6,848 nt of DNA from Syntrophobacterales bacterium (GTDB taxonomy: Bacteria > Desulfobacterota > Syntrophobacteria > BM002). Each line of letters opens with the position of its first letter. Within the stretch, counting starts at the first letter, position 1. Location of the stretch: assembly GCA_030613915.1 (NCBI GenBank), contig JAUWKY010000127.1:1-6848 (forward strand), written 5' to 3'. The position numbers were made by a program, and so were the translations under genes. Shown piece after piece: positions 1 to 6,112 of the stretch. Under the pieces are notes generated by a model. It was not told the DNA's origin. It saw only the letters and a program-made list of their open reading frames with translations, and did no database searches.

Positions 1-110
1 GCGTCGCCGAGAAGGCCGACATTGCCCAGTTTTACGGTCATGTACCCCACACAAAACAGCCCGATGACGACAAAAATGCCGACCGCAGTTTCCATGGCAT
101 ATTTCTTCAT
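1..110 (-). CDS. mlaD: MlaD-type MCE-domain protein, N-terminal fragment (runs off the left edge)
   Basis: Only the first 36 codons are in the window. They begin MKKYAMETAVGIFVVIG and continue into a single hydrophobic segment (about residues 8-25) followed by VKLGNVGLLGD. This is the usual start of an MlaD/MCE subunit: a short cytoplasmic tail, one membrane anchor, then entry into the periplasmic MCE domain. In the known family MlaD forms a hexamer on MlaE and passes phospholipid through the periplasm. The start is the ATG at 110, with a strong GGAGGT ribosome site at 119-124, 8 nt upstream and overlapping the mlaF stop codon. It is the third gene of an mlaE-mlaF-mlaD operon. The MCE domain itself lies outside the window, so the call rests on the N-terminus and gene order. 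Confidence 0.85.
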   Translation of the reverse strand, partial: MKKYAMETAVGIFVVIGLFCVGYMTVKLGNVGLLGD

Positions 111-116
111 TTCTGT

Positions 117-1361
117 TTACCTCCGCCGCTCGCACTGGAATCGTGCGATTTTTTCCTGTCTAAATTTGGCGAACTCTATGATGGATTCCATTTCTACAAA
201 AGGTTTCCCCTGGGCCAGCCCGGCAAGAATGGTGAAGTCAATACACTCTGTAGAGTCCGTTTCCTTCTGAGCAACAGACTCAATGTCCCGGATTCCTTTA
301 TCTTGAAAATCCTTGGCGAAATCCTCCAGGATGCGCCCAGCTTCATCCAGATCAGAGTAGGGGAGCACCGTGACAAATTCATTGATGCTATGACGGGTGG
401 AAAATCCCCCCACCGCACCGAAGTGTTTGTCAATATATGCACCCAGGGCTCTTATGATTTTTTGCGCCGCGGTGTGACCTAAGACATTACTTATTGCTTC
501 CAGTTCCTCCAGAGTAAAGAGGGCAATGGCGTAGGTCTCATCTCTCCGTTTACGGCTTAAATCCGTTTGGTATCTGACCTTGAAATGCCTCTGGGAATAC
601 AGCCCGGTCAATTCTTCCTGGAAGCCCTCCAGGCTCTGTATGACTTCATCTTTGAAGGGATGTTCAAACTCATCGAGTTCTTCTGGAGTGCCCTGAAAAA
701 CGATCTTGCCATTATAGAGGGCGAGAATACGGTTTGAGATGAAAAAAACGTCAGGAATTTCATGGCTGATCAAGATCGCGGTAAAGCCCAATTTCCTCTG
801 ATATTCAGCGATCATGGCCAGGATGGCATTCTTGCGTACGGGATCCTGCCCGGTGGTGGGTTCGTCGAAAAGAACAATGGTGGGATCTGTAACCAGGGCA
901 CGGCTCAAAGCCACCCGCTTCTGCATACCGCCGGAGAGCTCCGACGGATACTTGTAGGCTACTTCGGTAAGCTCAGTCTGTTCGATTCTCGCCATCACCC
1001 TGCGTTCGATCTCACTCTTGCTCAAATTCATTGTCTGCTGCAGTGGCAAGGCAACATTGTCGTAGACCGTCATCGAGTCGAAAAGGGCGTTGTTTTGAAA
1101 CATATAGCTGACCTGGACTCTGTAGGCATCCCACTCACTCTTCTTCAGGCTTCCTATGGGATATCCCCGGAACAGGACGCTGCCTTCATCCGGCGATAGC
1201 AGGCCGATGACGTGCTTGAGAAGCACGCTTTTGCCCGTACCGCTTTTGCCTATGATAGTCGAGATCTGGCCTTCGTAGATTTTTAAATTGACCTGATCGA
1301 GAATCGTCCGTGAACCGAATCGTTTGGTCACGTCTTTGAATTCGATGAGAGGGGTTTCCAT
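117..1361 (-). CDS. mlaF: MlaF-type phospholipid ABC transporter ATPase with a C-terminal degenerate GGDEF-like domain
   Basis: A 414-residue protein. Residues 1 to about 245 are an ABC ATPase: Walker A GKSGTGKS (38-45), Q-loop Q89, signature LSGGMQKR (142-149), Walker B IVLFDEP (162-168) and switch His200. It should energise MlaE in the inner membrane. E. coli MlaF is about 270 residues; here some 160 extra residues follow. This extension reads as a GGDEF fold: LTGL at 251-254, a stretch at 279-296 that aligns without gaps to the canonical metal-binding strand through GH, SINEF at 325-329 in place of GGDEF, then LP at 333-334 and a final DFTILAGLA strand (375-383). The catalytic metal Asp is Thr283 and no RxxD inhibitory site precedes SINEF, so cyclase activity is unlikely. 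The ATG at 1361 is chosen because the ABC domain starts there; it lies 8 nt after the mlaE stop. No good ribosome site is seen, so translational coupling to mlaE is inferred. Confidence 0.93.
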   Translation of the reverse strand: METPLIEFKDVTKRFGSRTILDQVNLKIYEGQISTIIGKSGTGKSVLLKHVIGLLSPDEGSVLFRGYPIGSLKKSEWDAYRVQVSYMFQNNALFDSMTVYDNVALPLQQTMNLSKSEIERRVMARIEQTELTEVAYKYPSELSGGMQKRVALSRALVTDPTIVLFDEPTTGQDPVRKNAILAMIAEYQRKLGFTAILISHEIPDVFFISNRILALYNGKIVFQGTPEELDEFEHPFKDEVIQSLEGFQEELTGLYSQRHFKVRYQTDLSRKRRDETYAIALFTLEELEAISNVLGHTAAQKIIRALGAYIDKHFGAVGGFSTRHSINEFVTVLPYSDLDEAGRILEDFAKDFQDKGIRDIESVAQKETDSTECIDFTILAGLAQGKPFVEMESIIEFAKFRQEKIARFQCERRR

Positions 1362-1369
1362 AGTTATTG

Positions 1370-2218
1370 CTAAATGAGAAAGGAGGTTACAATATAGTCC
1401 GACACAAGAATGAGCACGCACGACAGGACAACGGCCGAAGTTGTGGAAAGACTAACACCTTTGGCACCGTAGCTGTCCGTGCGCATGTGGGTGAAATAGC
1501 CCTGGTAGCAGCAGACAGTGGTAACAATGACGGCGAATACCAGGGCTTTGATAAAACCGTCGGTGATGTCCTTCATCTCCACGCTGGACTGCACGCGGTG
1601 AAAGTAGGTGCCGGCATTTATACCCAGCAGCATGACCCCGGAGACATAGCCGCCAAGGATGCCGACGAGGTCAAACAGAGCCGTGAGTAAAGGAAAGCTG
1701 AAGATCGCGGCGACGATTCGTGGGCTGATCAGGAACTTGAGCGGGTCAATACGCATGGTGTCCAGGGCGTCGATCTGCTCGGAGATGCGCTGGATTCCGA
1801 TCTCGGCGGTCATGGCGGAGCCTGCCCGGGCGGTAATCATAATGGCTGTGAGCACGGGCCCCAGTTCCCTGACCAGAGAAAGGGCCACCAAGGTGCCGAG
1901 CGCCCCTTGGGCGCCGAACTTAACCAGGGCATGGTAAGATTGAAGGCCGAGGACCATACCGGTGAAAAAACCTACCAGCATGATGATCGTTATGGACTTG
2001 GCGCCGATGTAGTAAATTTGTTGAATGATGGCGGGTATCTGTTTGGGCCGAAAGATCATGATACAAGCCTTACCGAGAAAAATGGTTGCGGCTCCCATAT
2101 GATCGACCCAACTGATTACTTTCCTGCCGAAACCAGCAAAGGGCCGGGTGAGAAACGTACCCGGCTGCCCGGTGACTTCGTTTGCACCTGGATCTTGATC
2201 ATGAGAATTAGTAGTCAC
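1370..2218 (-). CDS. mlaE: MlaE-type phospholipid ABC transporter permease
   Basis: A 282-residue integral membrane protein of the MlaE/YrbE permease family, the membrane core that couples MlaF ATP hydrolysis to phospholipid movement through the MCE subunit MlaD. The family core is clear: FFTGMVLGLQ (84-93), ALGTLVALSLVRELGPVLTA (106-125), then ITARAGSAMTAEIG (128-141), EQIDALDTM (147-155), DPLKFLISPR (158-167) and, near the end, GAKGVSLSTTSAVV (251-264). Hydrophobic segments fall near 75-93, 168-200, 222-240 and 262-281, plus an amphipathic N-terminal helix. The start is a GTG at 2218 with GGGAG at 2227-2231, about 8 nt upstream; the first 25 or so polar residues are longer than in E. coli MlaE (260 aa). 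Met41 is a possible later start but lies inside the conserved region. It is the first gene of the mlaEFD operon. Confidence 0.93.
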   Translation of the reverse strand: MTTNSHDQDPGANEVTGQPGTFLTRPFAGFGRKVISWVDHMGAATIFLGKACIMIFRPKQIPAIIQQIYYIGAKSITIIMLVGFFTGMVLGLQSYHALVKFGAQGALGTLVALSLVRELGPVLTAIMITARAGSAMTAEIGIQRISEQIDALDTMRIDPLKFLISPRIVAAIFSFPLLTALFDLVGILGGYVSGVMLLGINAGTYFHRVQSSVEMKDITDGFIKALVFAVIVTTVCCYQGYFTHMRTDSYGAKGVSLSTTSAVVLSCVLILVSDYIVTSFLI

Positions 2219-2358
2219 CTACTGGACTCCCTTTATGCATAGATTGTCAGTTTTCGGTATCCAGATCCGCCTTTTCTCGGACAAAACAGGGTATTTTGAT
2301 CCGAACGGAACGCGAAACTGGCAATAGACAGAAAGATTGCGGACACGAAAATCGCGTC

Positions 2359-2387
2359 AGTATAGCGTAAATTCCTAAATACTGGAA
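2359..2387 (-). promoter_or_regulatory. Possible sigma-70-type promoter for the mla operon
   Basis: In the 254-bp gap between the SYLF gene and mlaE, the minus strand holds a good -10 hexamer, TATACT (2359-2364), in an AT-rich stretch. The best -35 at 17 bp spacing is TTCCAG (2382-2387), which is poor. The predicted transcript would have a leader of about 135 nt before the mlaE GTG. No clear rho-independent terminator follows the SYLF gene: a short GCCT/AGGC hairpin near 2408-2419 lacks a T run. Read-through from upstream is therefore also possible. The rest of 2219-2472 shows no gene. Confidence 0.35.
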
Positions 2388-2472
2388 TCCTTATGTTCCT
2401 TCCCTGCCTGTGCAGGCCTTCGTTTGCGGGGCAAGAGCCGCCACAGTAATGTAGTCAGGCTCGCCAGACCTC

Positions 2473-3018
2473 TTACTTGGGGGTAAACTCGAACTTCTGT
2501 CCACCCACGGTGGCTTCCGCCATCAGGCCTCCTCTGGGCATGGTGAAAACTGCCACCCCCTGGTCATAACTAGCGTCCTTGGAAACCCCCTCCTTTACGG
2601 CGACTGCTGATATCTGGGCGTTCAGTTCGAAGTTTCCCTGCTTAAAATCATCCAATGCCGCTTTGTTCTTAAAAAAGATGATTTCCATGAAGGACTGGCC
2701 GCCAATCTGGGCACCCACCGTCACCTGCACCATGCTGGCACGGCCAATGAACCTTGCTTGTTCATCCACCCATCCATCACCGTGCGCTCCCCCAATGATA
2801 ACGCCACCGTTGCCCACCGACGGGAAGACCACGTAGCCGTGCGCCTTATCGAAGAACACCTGCATGCTTGAATCGGCTTTCTTGAATCTGGCAATCGTTT
2901 CCTGAACTGCGGTCTTTTCTTTCTGCTCCCTGGTCGGGTCCCATCCCGCCCAGGCCGAAATACTTAGCACAACCGGCAACCAGATTGCCAGGAGGCCGCA
3001 AACCATTACTTTTCGCAT
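2473..3018 (-). CDS. Exported SYLF/YSC84-like lipid-binding protein
   Basis: A 181-residue protein beginning with a signal peptide: charged MRK, a hydrophobic core at about 4-22, and a likely signal peptidase I site after AWA (22-24). The mature part is one SYLF (YSC84, formerly DUF500) domain: ETIARFKKADSSMQVFFDKAHGY at about 40-62, then FPSVGNGGVIIGGAHGDG (65-82), MVQVTVGAQIGGQSF (96-110), and a closing glycine-rich PRGGLMAEATVGGQKFEF (161-178). SYLF domains bind membranes or phosphoinositides in eukaryotes; bacterial members are secreted or surface lipid-associated proteins of poorly known role. The ATG at 3018 has a strong AGGAGG about 8 nt upstream. The gene lies just upstream of mlaEFD on the same strand, which suggests a shared envelope-lipid role, but this is inference. 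No lipobox cysteine follows the signal, so it is probably periplasmic rather than a lipoprotein. Confidence 0.88.
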   Translation of the reverse strand: MRKVMVCGLLAIWLPVVLSISAWAGWDPTREQKEKTAVQETIARFKKADSSMQVFFDKAHGYVVFPSVGNGGVIIGGAHGDGWVDEQARFIGRASMVQVTVGAQIGGQSFMEIIFFKNKAALDDFKQGNFELNAQISAVAVKEGVSKDASYDQGVAVFTMPRGGLMAEATVGGQKFEFTPK

Positions 3019-3084
3019 AATGGTTCCTCCTCATGTACTGGAGACGTCCAACAACAAGGAAATAGGATCTGTCTTTGGCCATCT

Positions 3085-3114
3085 CTCTTACCACGTTCCC
3101 CGACAAGGGGTCAA
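3085..3114 (-). promoter_or_regulatory. Weak candidate promoter for the SYLF gene
   Basis: On the minus strand TTGACC (3109-3114) is followed 18 bp later by TAAGAG (3085-3090). The -35 is good and the -10 is poor. It lies about 67 bp upstream of the SYLF start codon, in the region shared with the divergent pgk promoter. The short CCCC/GGGG inverted pair at about 3098-3110 falls inside the spacer. Confidence 0.25.
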
Positions 3115-3122
3115 ATCAGCCT

Positions 3123-3150
3123 TTGACTTTTGTTTGAAAACAGATAAGGT
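3123..3150 (+). promoter_or_regulatory. Candidate sigma-70-type promoter for pgk
   Basis: TTGACT (3123-3128) is followed after 16 bp by TAAGGT (3145-3150), which keeps the first two and last bases of a -10 hexamer. It sits about 38 bp upstream of the pgk start and faces the right way. The -35 is strong and the -10 is average, so the call is tentative. Confidence 0.4.
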
Positions 3151-3188
3151 CAAGCGAAGACTTGTCCCCTTATGCGGAGGTTGCAACA

Positions 3189-4370
3189 ATGACACAGAAC
3201 ATCAAGGTTATCGATCAACTGGACCTCCAGAACAAGCGCGTCTTCATCCGGGTAGATTTCAACGTGCCGCTCGCAGAGGGGAGGGTTGCAGATCGCACCA
3301 GAATTGAAGCTGCCTTGCCCACTATCCGTTATGCCCTGGATAAAGGTGCTAAGGTGATTTTGGCATCTCATCTTGGCCGCCCAAAAGGAAAAAGGACTCC
3401 AGAGCTTAGCCTAAAACCTGTGAGTGTGGCTCTGGCTGACTCTCTCGGCATACCGGTGAAGCTGGCACCCGATTGTGTGGGTCCCGAGGTTGAGGCAATG
3501 GTTGCGGCCATGCAGCCCGGAGAGGTGCTGCTGCTGGAAAATCTTAGGTTTCATGCAGAAGAAACGAAAAATGAGGAAGAATTTGCTAAGGCCCTGGCAC
3601 TGCTTGCCGAGGTCTATGTTAACGATGCCTTTGGCACCGCGCATCGAGCCCACGCCTCAACCACAGGTATGGCAGCATTCGTCCCGGAACGTGGAGCAGG
3701 CTTTCTGCTAAAAAAAGAATGCGACTACCTGGGCAAGGTCTTGGCCGACCCGGAGCGCCCTTTTGTTGCCATTTTAGGAGGCGCCAAAGTCTCCGATAAG
3801 ATTCCGGTGATTAGCAACCTGTTGGAGCTGGTGGACTCACTGCTAATCGGTGGCGCCATGGCTTACACCTTTTTGCGTTCTTTAGGTCAACAGACGGGCG
3901 AGTCCCTGGTGGAAGAAGACCAGCTTACCCTGGCACATGATCTGCTCAATGAAGCTAAAGATCGGGGGGTGGCTCTATTGTTGCCCACTGATCATGTTGT
4001 GGCTGACAAGCCAGAGGAGGGGAGGGTGGCAACCACAGTTAAGGGTGACATTCCTGCCGGCAAGATGGGGCTTGATATCGGCCCGGAAACCATCGTTTCT
4101 TTTGAAAGCGAGATCGCCAGGGCCAAGACAATCTTCTGGAATGGGCCACTGGGGTTGTTTGAAATAAAACCATTTGAAGTGGGTACGATGGCTATTGCTG
4201 CCGCCATTGCAAAAAGTGCAGCACTCTCGGTCGTCGGGGGTGGTGATTCGGTGGCGGCGGTCAAACGCTCGGGACAGGCTGAGGCCATCTCGCACATTTC
4301 CACGGGTGGCGGGGCTTCATTGGAGTTTCTGGAAGGGAAGACGCTTCCAGGTCTGGCCGCCCTGGCCTAG
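3189..4370 (+). CDS. pgk: Phosphoglycerate kinase
   Basis: A 393-residue cytoplasmic enzyme of glycolysis and gluconeogenesis, transferring phosphate between 1,3-bisphosphoglycerate and ADP. All family landmarks are present in order: RVDFNVP (21-27), RIEAALPTI (38-46), ASHLGRPKG (59-67), [11 protein letters not shown] (115-125), [14 protein letters not shown] (145-158), [11 protein letters not shown] (195-205), GGAMAYTFL (221-229), [10 protein letters not shown] (316-325), VVGGGDS (348-354) and [15 protein letters not shown] (369-383). The length is normal and there is no frameshift or missing catalytic residue. The ATG at 3189 is chosen because GGAGG (3176-3180) lies 8 nt upstream; an in-frame ATG at 3162 would add nine non-family residues and lacks a good ribosome site. 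No gap or tpiA gene is adjacent in this window, so pgk appears as a single transcription unit facing a convergent djlA-like gene. Confidence 0.98.
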   Translation: MTQNIKVIDQLDLQNKRVFIRVDFNVPLAEGRVADRTRIEAALPTIRYALDKGAKVILASHLGRPKGKRTPELSLKPVSVALADSLGIPVKLAPDCVGPEVEAMVAAMQPGEVLLLENLRFHAEETKNEEEFAKALALLAEVYVNDAFGTAHRAHASTTGMAAFVPERGAGFLLKKECDYLGKVLADPERPFVAILGGAKVSDKIPVISNLLELVDSLLIGGAMAYTFLRSLGQQTGESLVEEDQLTLAHDLLNEAKDRGVALLLPTDHVVADKPEEGRVATTVKGDIPAGKMGLDIGPETIVSFESEIARAKTIFWNGPLGLFEIKPFEVGTMAIAAAIAKSAALSVVGGGDSVAAVKRSGQAEAISHISTGGGASLEFLEGKTLPGLAALA

Positions 4371-4382
4371 GGAAATACAGTG

Positions 4383-4438
4383 GGCAGCTGGCAGCTAGCA
4401 GCAGGCAGAGTCGTTATCCGTTATCAGTTATTCGTTAT
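4383..4438 (+). repeat. Two consecutive period-7 tandem repeat blocks
   Basis: Just after pgk, four heptamers GGCAGCT, GGCAGCT, AGCAGCA, GGCAGAG (4383-4410) are followed in the same phase by four of a different type: TCGTTAT, CCGTTAT, CAGTTAT, TCGTTAT (4411-4438). Units match imperfectly but the 7-bp register is kept across 56 bp. No coding function is visible in this stretch. It may be a slippage-prone or intergenic repetitive sequence. Confidence 0.75.
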
Positions 4439-4502
4439 TTGGGAGATTGGCCGCTATGAGCTGCGTTGACTATCAAAAAGATTTGACGAATTAACGAATA
4501 AC
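4427..4502. repeat. 11-bp inverted repeat between convergent pgk and djlA
   Basis: GTTATTCGTTA (4427-4437) is exactly complementary to TAACGAATAAC (4492-4502), with 54 bp between. The right arm is an inverted copy of the CGTTATT heptamer block (4485-4505). The arms are AT-rich and no T run follows closely, so this is not a classic terminator, though it could fold in transcripts from either side. Confidence 0.6.
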
Positions 4503-4524
4503 GATTATTTGCTGCTTCTGGGTG

Positions 4525-4586
4525 GTGCTTGGCACTTGTCACCTGGTGCCTCGTGATTTCTCTGAAATCCACAATCCGCAATCTAA
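4525..4586 (+). repeat. Further period-7 repeats ahead of the djlA stop codon
   Basis: Heptamers GTGCTTG, GCACTTG, TCACCTG, GTGCCTC (4525-4552) are degenerate copies of one another. After a 13-bp break come AATCCAC, AATCCGC, AATCTAA (4566-4586), the last overlapping the djlA stop codon at 4583-4585. These are two more sequence types with the same 7-bp spacing as the blocks next to pgk. Confidence 0.55.
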
Positions 4587-5338
4587 CCTATGCCCCTTTC
4601 CTGCTTTACGGCATTATATGCTTCCTGGATCTCGCGAAATTTATCTTGAGCAAACGTGGTGAACTCTTCAGGTAGTCCCTTAGAGGCGATTTTGTCCGGA
4701 TGGAATTCTTTTACTAACTTTCTGTACTGTTTCTTTATCTCTTCATCTGTAGCACTATTGTCAGTTTCCAGAATGGCGTAGTGTTTTTCAAAATCCGGGG
4801 CGTATCTGGACTTCAGTTCTTTGTATTTTTTCTCACTGAAATTGAATATGCCAGCAGCAGAGTTGATGAGTCTCTCTTCACTCTCACTCAGGGTGCCGTC
4901 GGCAATAGATAGTCTGAGTAATACATCTATCATGAGATCCAAAAGCTGGGGCTGGTTTTGGAATTGTTGGTAGAACTGGGTGGCAAAATCTTGGAAAGGA
5001 GTTGGAGAACCAAGTGCTGTCTCGAAGATCTCCGCGGCAAATTTCTTACTTTGAGGGCTAAGATTTAACTCATGTGCCATAAAATCTTCAATGGTCTGTA
5101 TCTCCTCGGGTGATACGCGGCCATCTGCCTTGGCCAGTTTTGCCAACATTGAAAATGTTGCAACGAAGAAGGTCATCTGCGTCTGTTCGTGGTACGAAAG
5201 CCGCTTCCTTCCTTCTGCGTAGTATTGTCTGCTGTTCGCATCAAAGGTGTGACCTAAGGCAACTCCTGCAATTGCACCGATAGGACCGCCCAAAGCGAAT
5301 CCTATGGTGCCTCCGAGCATCTTCCCTAACCAACCCAT
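4583..5338 (-). CDS. djlA: DjlA-like co-chaperone (membrane anchor, TerB domain, C-terminal J domain)
   Basis: A 251-residue protein with the DjlA layout. Residues 1-30 form a glycine-rich membrane segment ending in GHTFD (29-33), very like the E. coli DjlA anchor. Residues about 55-165 are a TerB-like helical domain with paired acidic repeats AKADGRVSPEE (69-79) and SIADGTLSESEE (144-155). Residues about 186-247 are a J domain with the HPD triad at 213-215, preceded by IKKQYRKLVKEF and followed by KFREIQEAYNAV. The J domain should stimulate a DnaK-type Hsp70 at the inner-membrane cytoplasmic face. The ATG at 5338 has AAGGAG about 8 nt upstream. A perfect TTGACA on this strand (5411-5416) may be its -35, but no convincing -10 follows. 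Length and key residues are intact. Confidence 0.9.
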   Translation of the reverse strand: MGWLGKMLGGTIGFALGGPIGAIAGVALGHTFDANSRQYYAEGRKRLSYHEQTQMTFFVATFSMLAKLAKADGRVSPEEIQTIEDFMAHELNLSPQSKKFAAEIFETALGSPTPFQDFATQFYQQFQNQPQLLDLMIDVLLRLSIADGTLSESEERLINSAAGIFNFSEKKYKELKSRYAPDFEKHYAILETDNSATDEEIKKQYRKLVKEFHPDKIASKGLPEEFTTFAQDKFREIQEAYNAVKQERGIG

Positions 5339-5455
5339 AACTGCTGCTCCTTTTGCTCTCTCTTACCCCTTAATCAATTTAGGCTAACTCTGGCATGGAA
5401 TTTTGGTGGTTGTCAAGGTGGGTTCGTCAGATCAGAGAGTTTGTCAGACCTATAG

Positions 5456-5633
5456 CCCGGATTATTCATGAATCTGTGTCGCGAGACCACGAAGATGGGC
5501 GTGCCACCTGGCAACCGCAGGGTGTTGGTTCCGAGGCATACCTGAACGGTACGTCGCAGGGGCCGACACCCGAGGACGCCAGGAAGGACGGCCATATCCA
5601 CGGTCGGAGCAGCCGATTCATGAATAATCCGGG
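5456..5633. mobile_element. MITE-like element, 178 bp, perfect 19-bp terminal inverted repeats
   Basis: The element opens with CCCGGATTATTCATGAATC (5456-5474) and closes with its exact reverse complement (5615-5633). Each end contains the palindrome ATTCATGAAT. The 140-bp interior is GC-rich compared with its flanks and holds no transposase; the short open frames through it end in RFMNNPG from the repeat itself and match no family I recognise. Flanks are ATAG on the left and TTAG on the right, so a target duplication is at best imperfect (three of four). It is probably an internally deleted transposon mobilised in trans. It lies 117 bp upstream of the djlA start. The parent IS family cannot be settled from the sequence alone. 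Confidence 0.72.
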
Positions 5634-5653
5634 TTAGTTCGGCGAATCACCAT

Positions 5654-5688
5654 AATTGGCCAAAAAACCAAGATCGAATTGGCCAAAA
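5654..5688. repeat. Two copies of AATTGGCCAAAA at 23-bp spacing
   Basis: AATTGGCCAAAA occurs at 5654-5665 and again at 5677-5688. Each contains the perfect 8-bp palindrome TTGGCCAA, and the copies are about two helical turns apart, as paired operator sites often are. Read on the minus strand, the stretch between them gives a small CCAA/TTGG hairpin followed by six T, which could be a weak terminator for the small gene that ends at 5745. Either reading is tentative. Nothing else is seen in 5634-5744. Confidence 0.4.
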
Positions 5689-5744
5689 CATCAAATAGAC
5701 GGCAAGGTCTTACCCGGTTTTTCGACCAACACTGCGCTAAGTTA

Positions 5745-5930
5745 CTAAGCCGCCCCTGCCAGGTCCTTGGGTTCAAAACCGTGGCACTTATCGCAGATCG
5801 ACTCAGCTTCTCTCTGCATCACTATAGCATGCATGCCGGAAAAACTGGCGGGTATATCCCGACTCACGGTCTCGAGATCTTGGCATATTGGGTAGTGCCT
5901 GCAATCTATGGGTTTTTTGTAGCCTCCCAT
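5745..5930 (-). CDS. Small four-cysteine protein of unknown function
   Basis: A 61-residue soluble protein with two cysteine pairs: CRHYPIC at residues 10-16 (CX5C) and CDKC at about 46-49 (CX2C), separated by a helical-looking stretch (DLETVSRDIPAS...AIVMQREAESI). The spacing suggests one zinc- or iron-sulfur-binding site. CDKCH also fits a heme c motif, but there is no signal peptide, so heme attachment is unlikely. The ATG at 5930 is chosen because GGAG (5937-5940) lies 6 nt upstream; a GTG at 5942 in the same frame lacks a ribosome site. A near-consensus sigma-54 promoter lies about 65 bp upstream, which supports a real, regulated gene. I do not recognise the family. An overlapping frame (5803-6015) has no protein-like features. 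Confidence 0.6.
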   Translation of the reverse strand: MGGYKKPIDCRHYPICQDLETVSRDIPASFSGMHAIVMQREAESICDKCHGFEPKDLAGAA

Positions 5931-5993
5931 GATGTGCTCCACTGACAGCTTCAGAGCTTGTCATGCCAATTAATCTCCTGACTACCCAATTGC

Positions 5994-6009
5994 TGCAAAC
6001 ACAGTGCCA
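5994..6009 (-). promoter_or_regulatory. Sigma-54 (RpoN) promoter upstream of the small Cys4 gene
   Basis: On the minus strand the bases read TGGCAC, TGTGT, TTGCA, matching the -24/-12 consensus TGGCAC-N5-TTGCA at every conserved base with exact spacing. Transcription would begin near 5983, leaving a leader of about 50 nt before the ATG at 5930. Sigma-54 promoters need an AAA+ enhancer-binding protein; its site would be expected upstream, within the terminator or the 3' part of the Spy-like gene, and none is obvious. It sits between the terminator of the upstream gene and the small gene, a sensible place for a promoter. Confidence 0.7.
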
Positions 6010-6013
6010 AGGC

Positions 6014-6039
6014 AAAAAAAATCGGAGCCAAAAACTCCG
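6014..6039 (-). terminator. Rho-independent terminator of the Spy-like gene
   Basis: On the minus strand a CGGAG/CTCCG stem (6023-6027 with 6035-6039) with a 7-nt loop is followed by A and then eight T (6014-6021). It begins about 73 nt after the stop codon at 6113. The stem is short but GC-rich and the T run is strong. Confidence 0.65.
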
Positions 6040-6112
6040 TATTTTCTTAGTTTAAACCAAGATATTGTAGCTAGTCCTCAGGATGAGAAGTGTGGATTAA
6101 AGTATGTAATGT

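Noticed and set aside
1362..1421. Upstream ATG at 1421 that would add 20 residues to MlaF.
   Set aside because: The added residues overlap the mlaE C-terminus in another frame and do not resemble MlaF; the ABC domain begins right after the ATG at 1361.
3411..4303. Several open frames antisense or out of frame within pgk.
   Set aside because: They are shadows of the well-conserved pgk frame with no ribosome sites or recognisable domains.
5395..5418. Possible heat-shock (sigma-32) promoter for djlA around the TTGACA at 5411-5416.
   Set aside because: The downstream bases do not match CCCCATNT at the right spacing; only the -35-like hexamer is convincing.
5395..5637. Plus-strand open frame of 80 codons across the MITE-like element.
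   Set aside because: It runs through both inverted repeats, lacks a ribosome site and shows no family features; the opposite frame at 5413-5601 is equally unconvincing.
5782..5795. A second TGGCAC followed by a GC, on the plus strand, as a sigma-54 promoter.
   Set aside because: The -24 to -12 spacing is two bases too short and the site lies inside the small coding region with no plus-strand gene downstream.
5745..5930. CDKCH in the small protein as a heme c attachment site.
   Set aside because: No signal peptide or other c-type cytochrome features; the four-cysteine layout fits a metal site better.
5803..6015. Overlapping minus-strand frame with an ATG at 5963 preceded by AGGAG.
   Set aside because: The ribosome-site match is fair, but the protein is basic and low in structure-like pattern, and it overlaps the better Cys4 frame. 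A short leader peptide here cannot be fully excluded.
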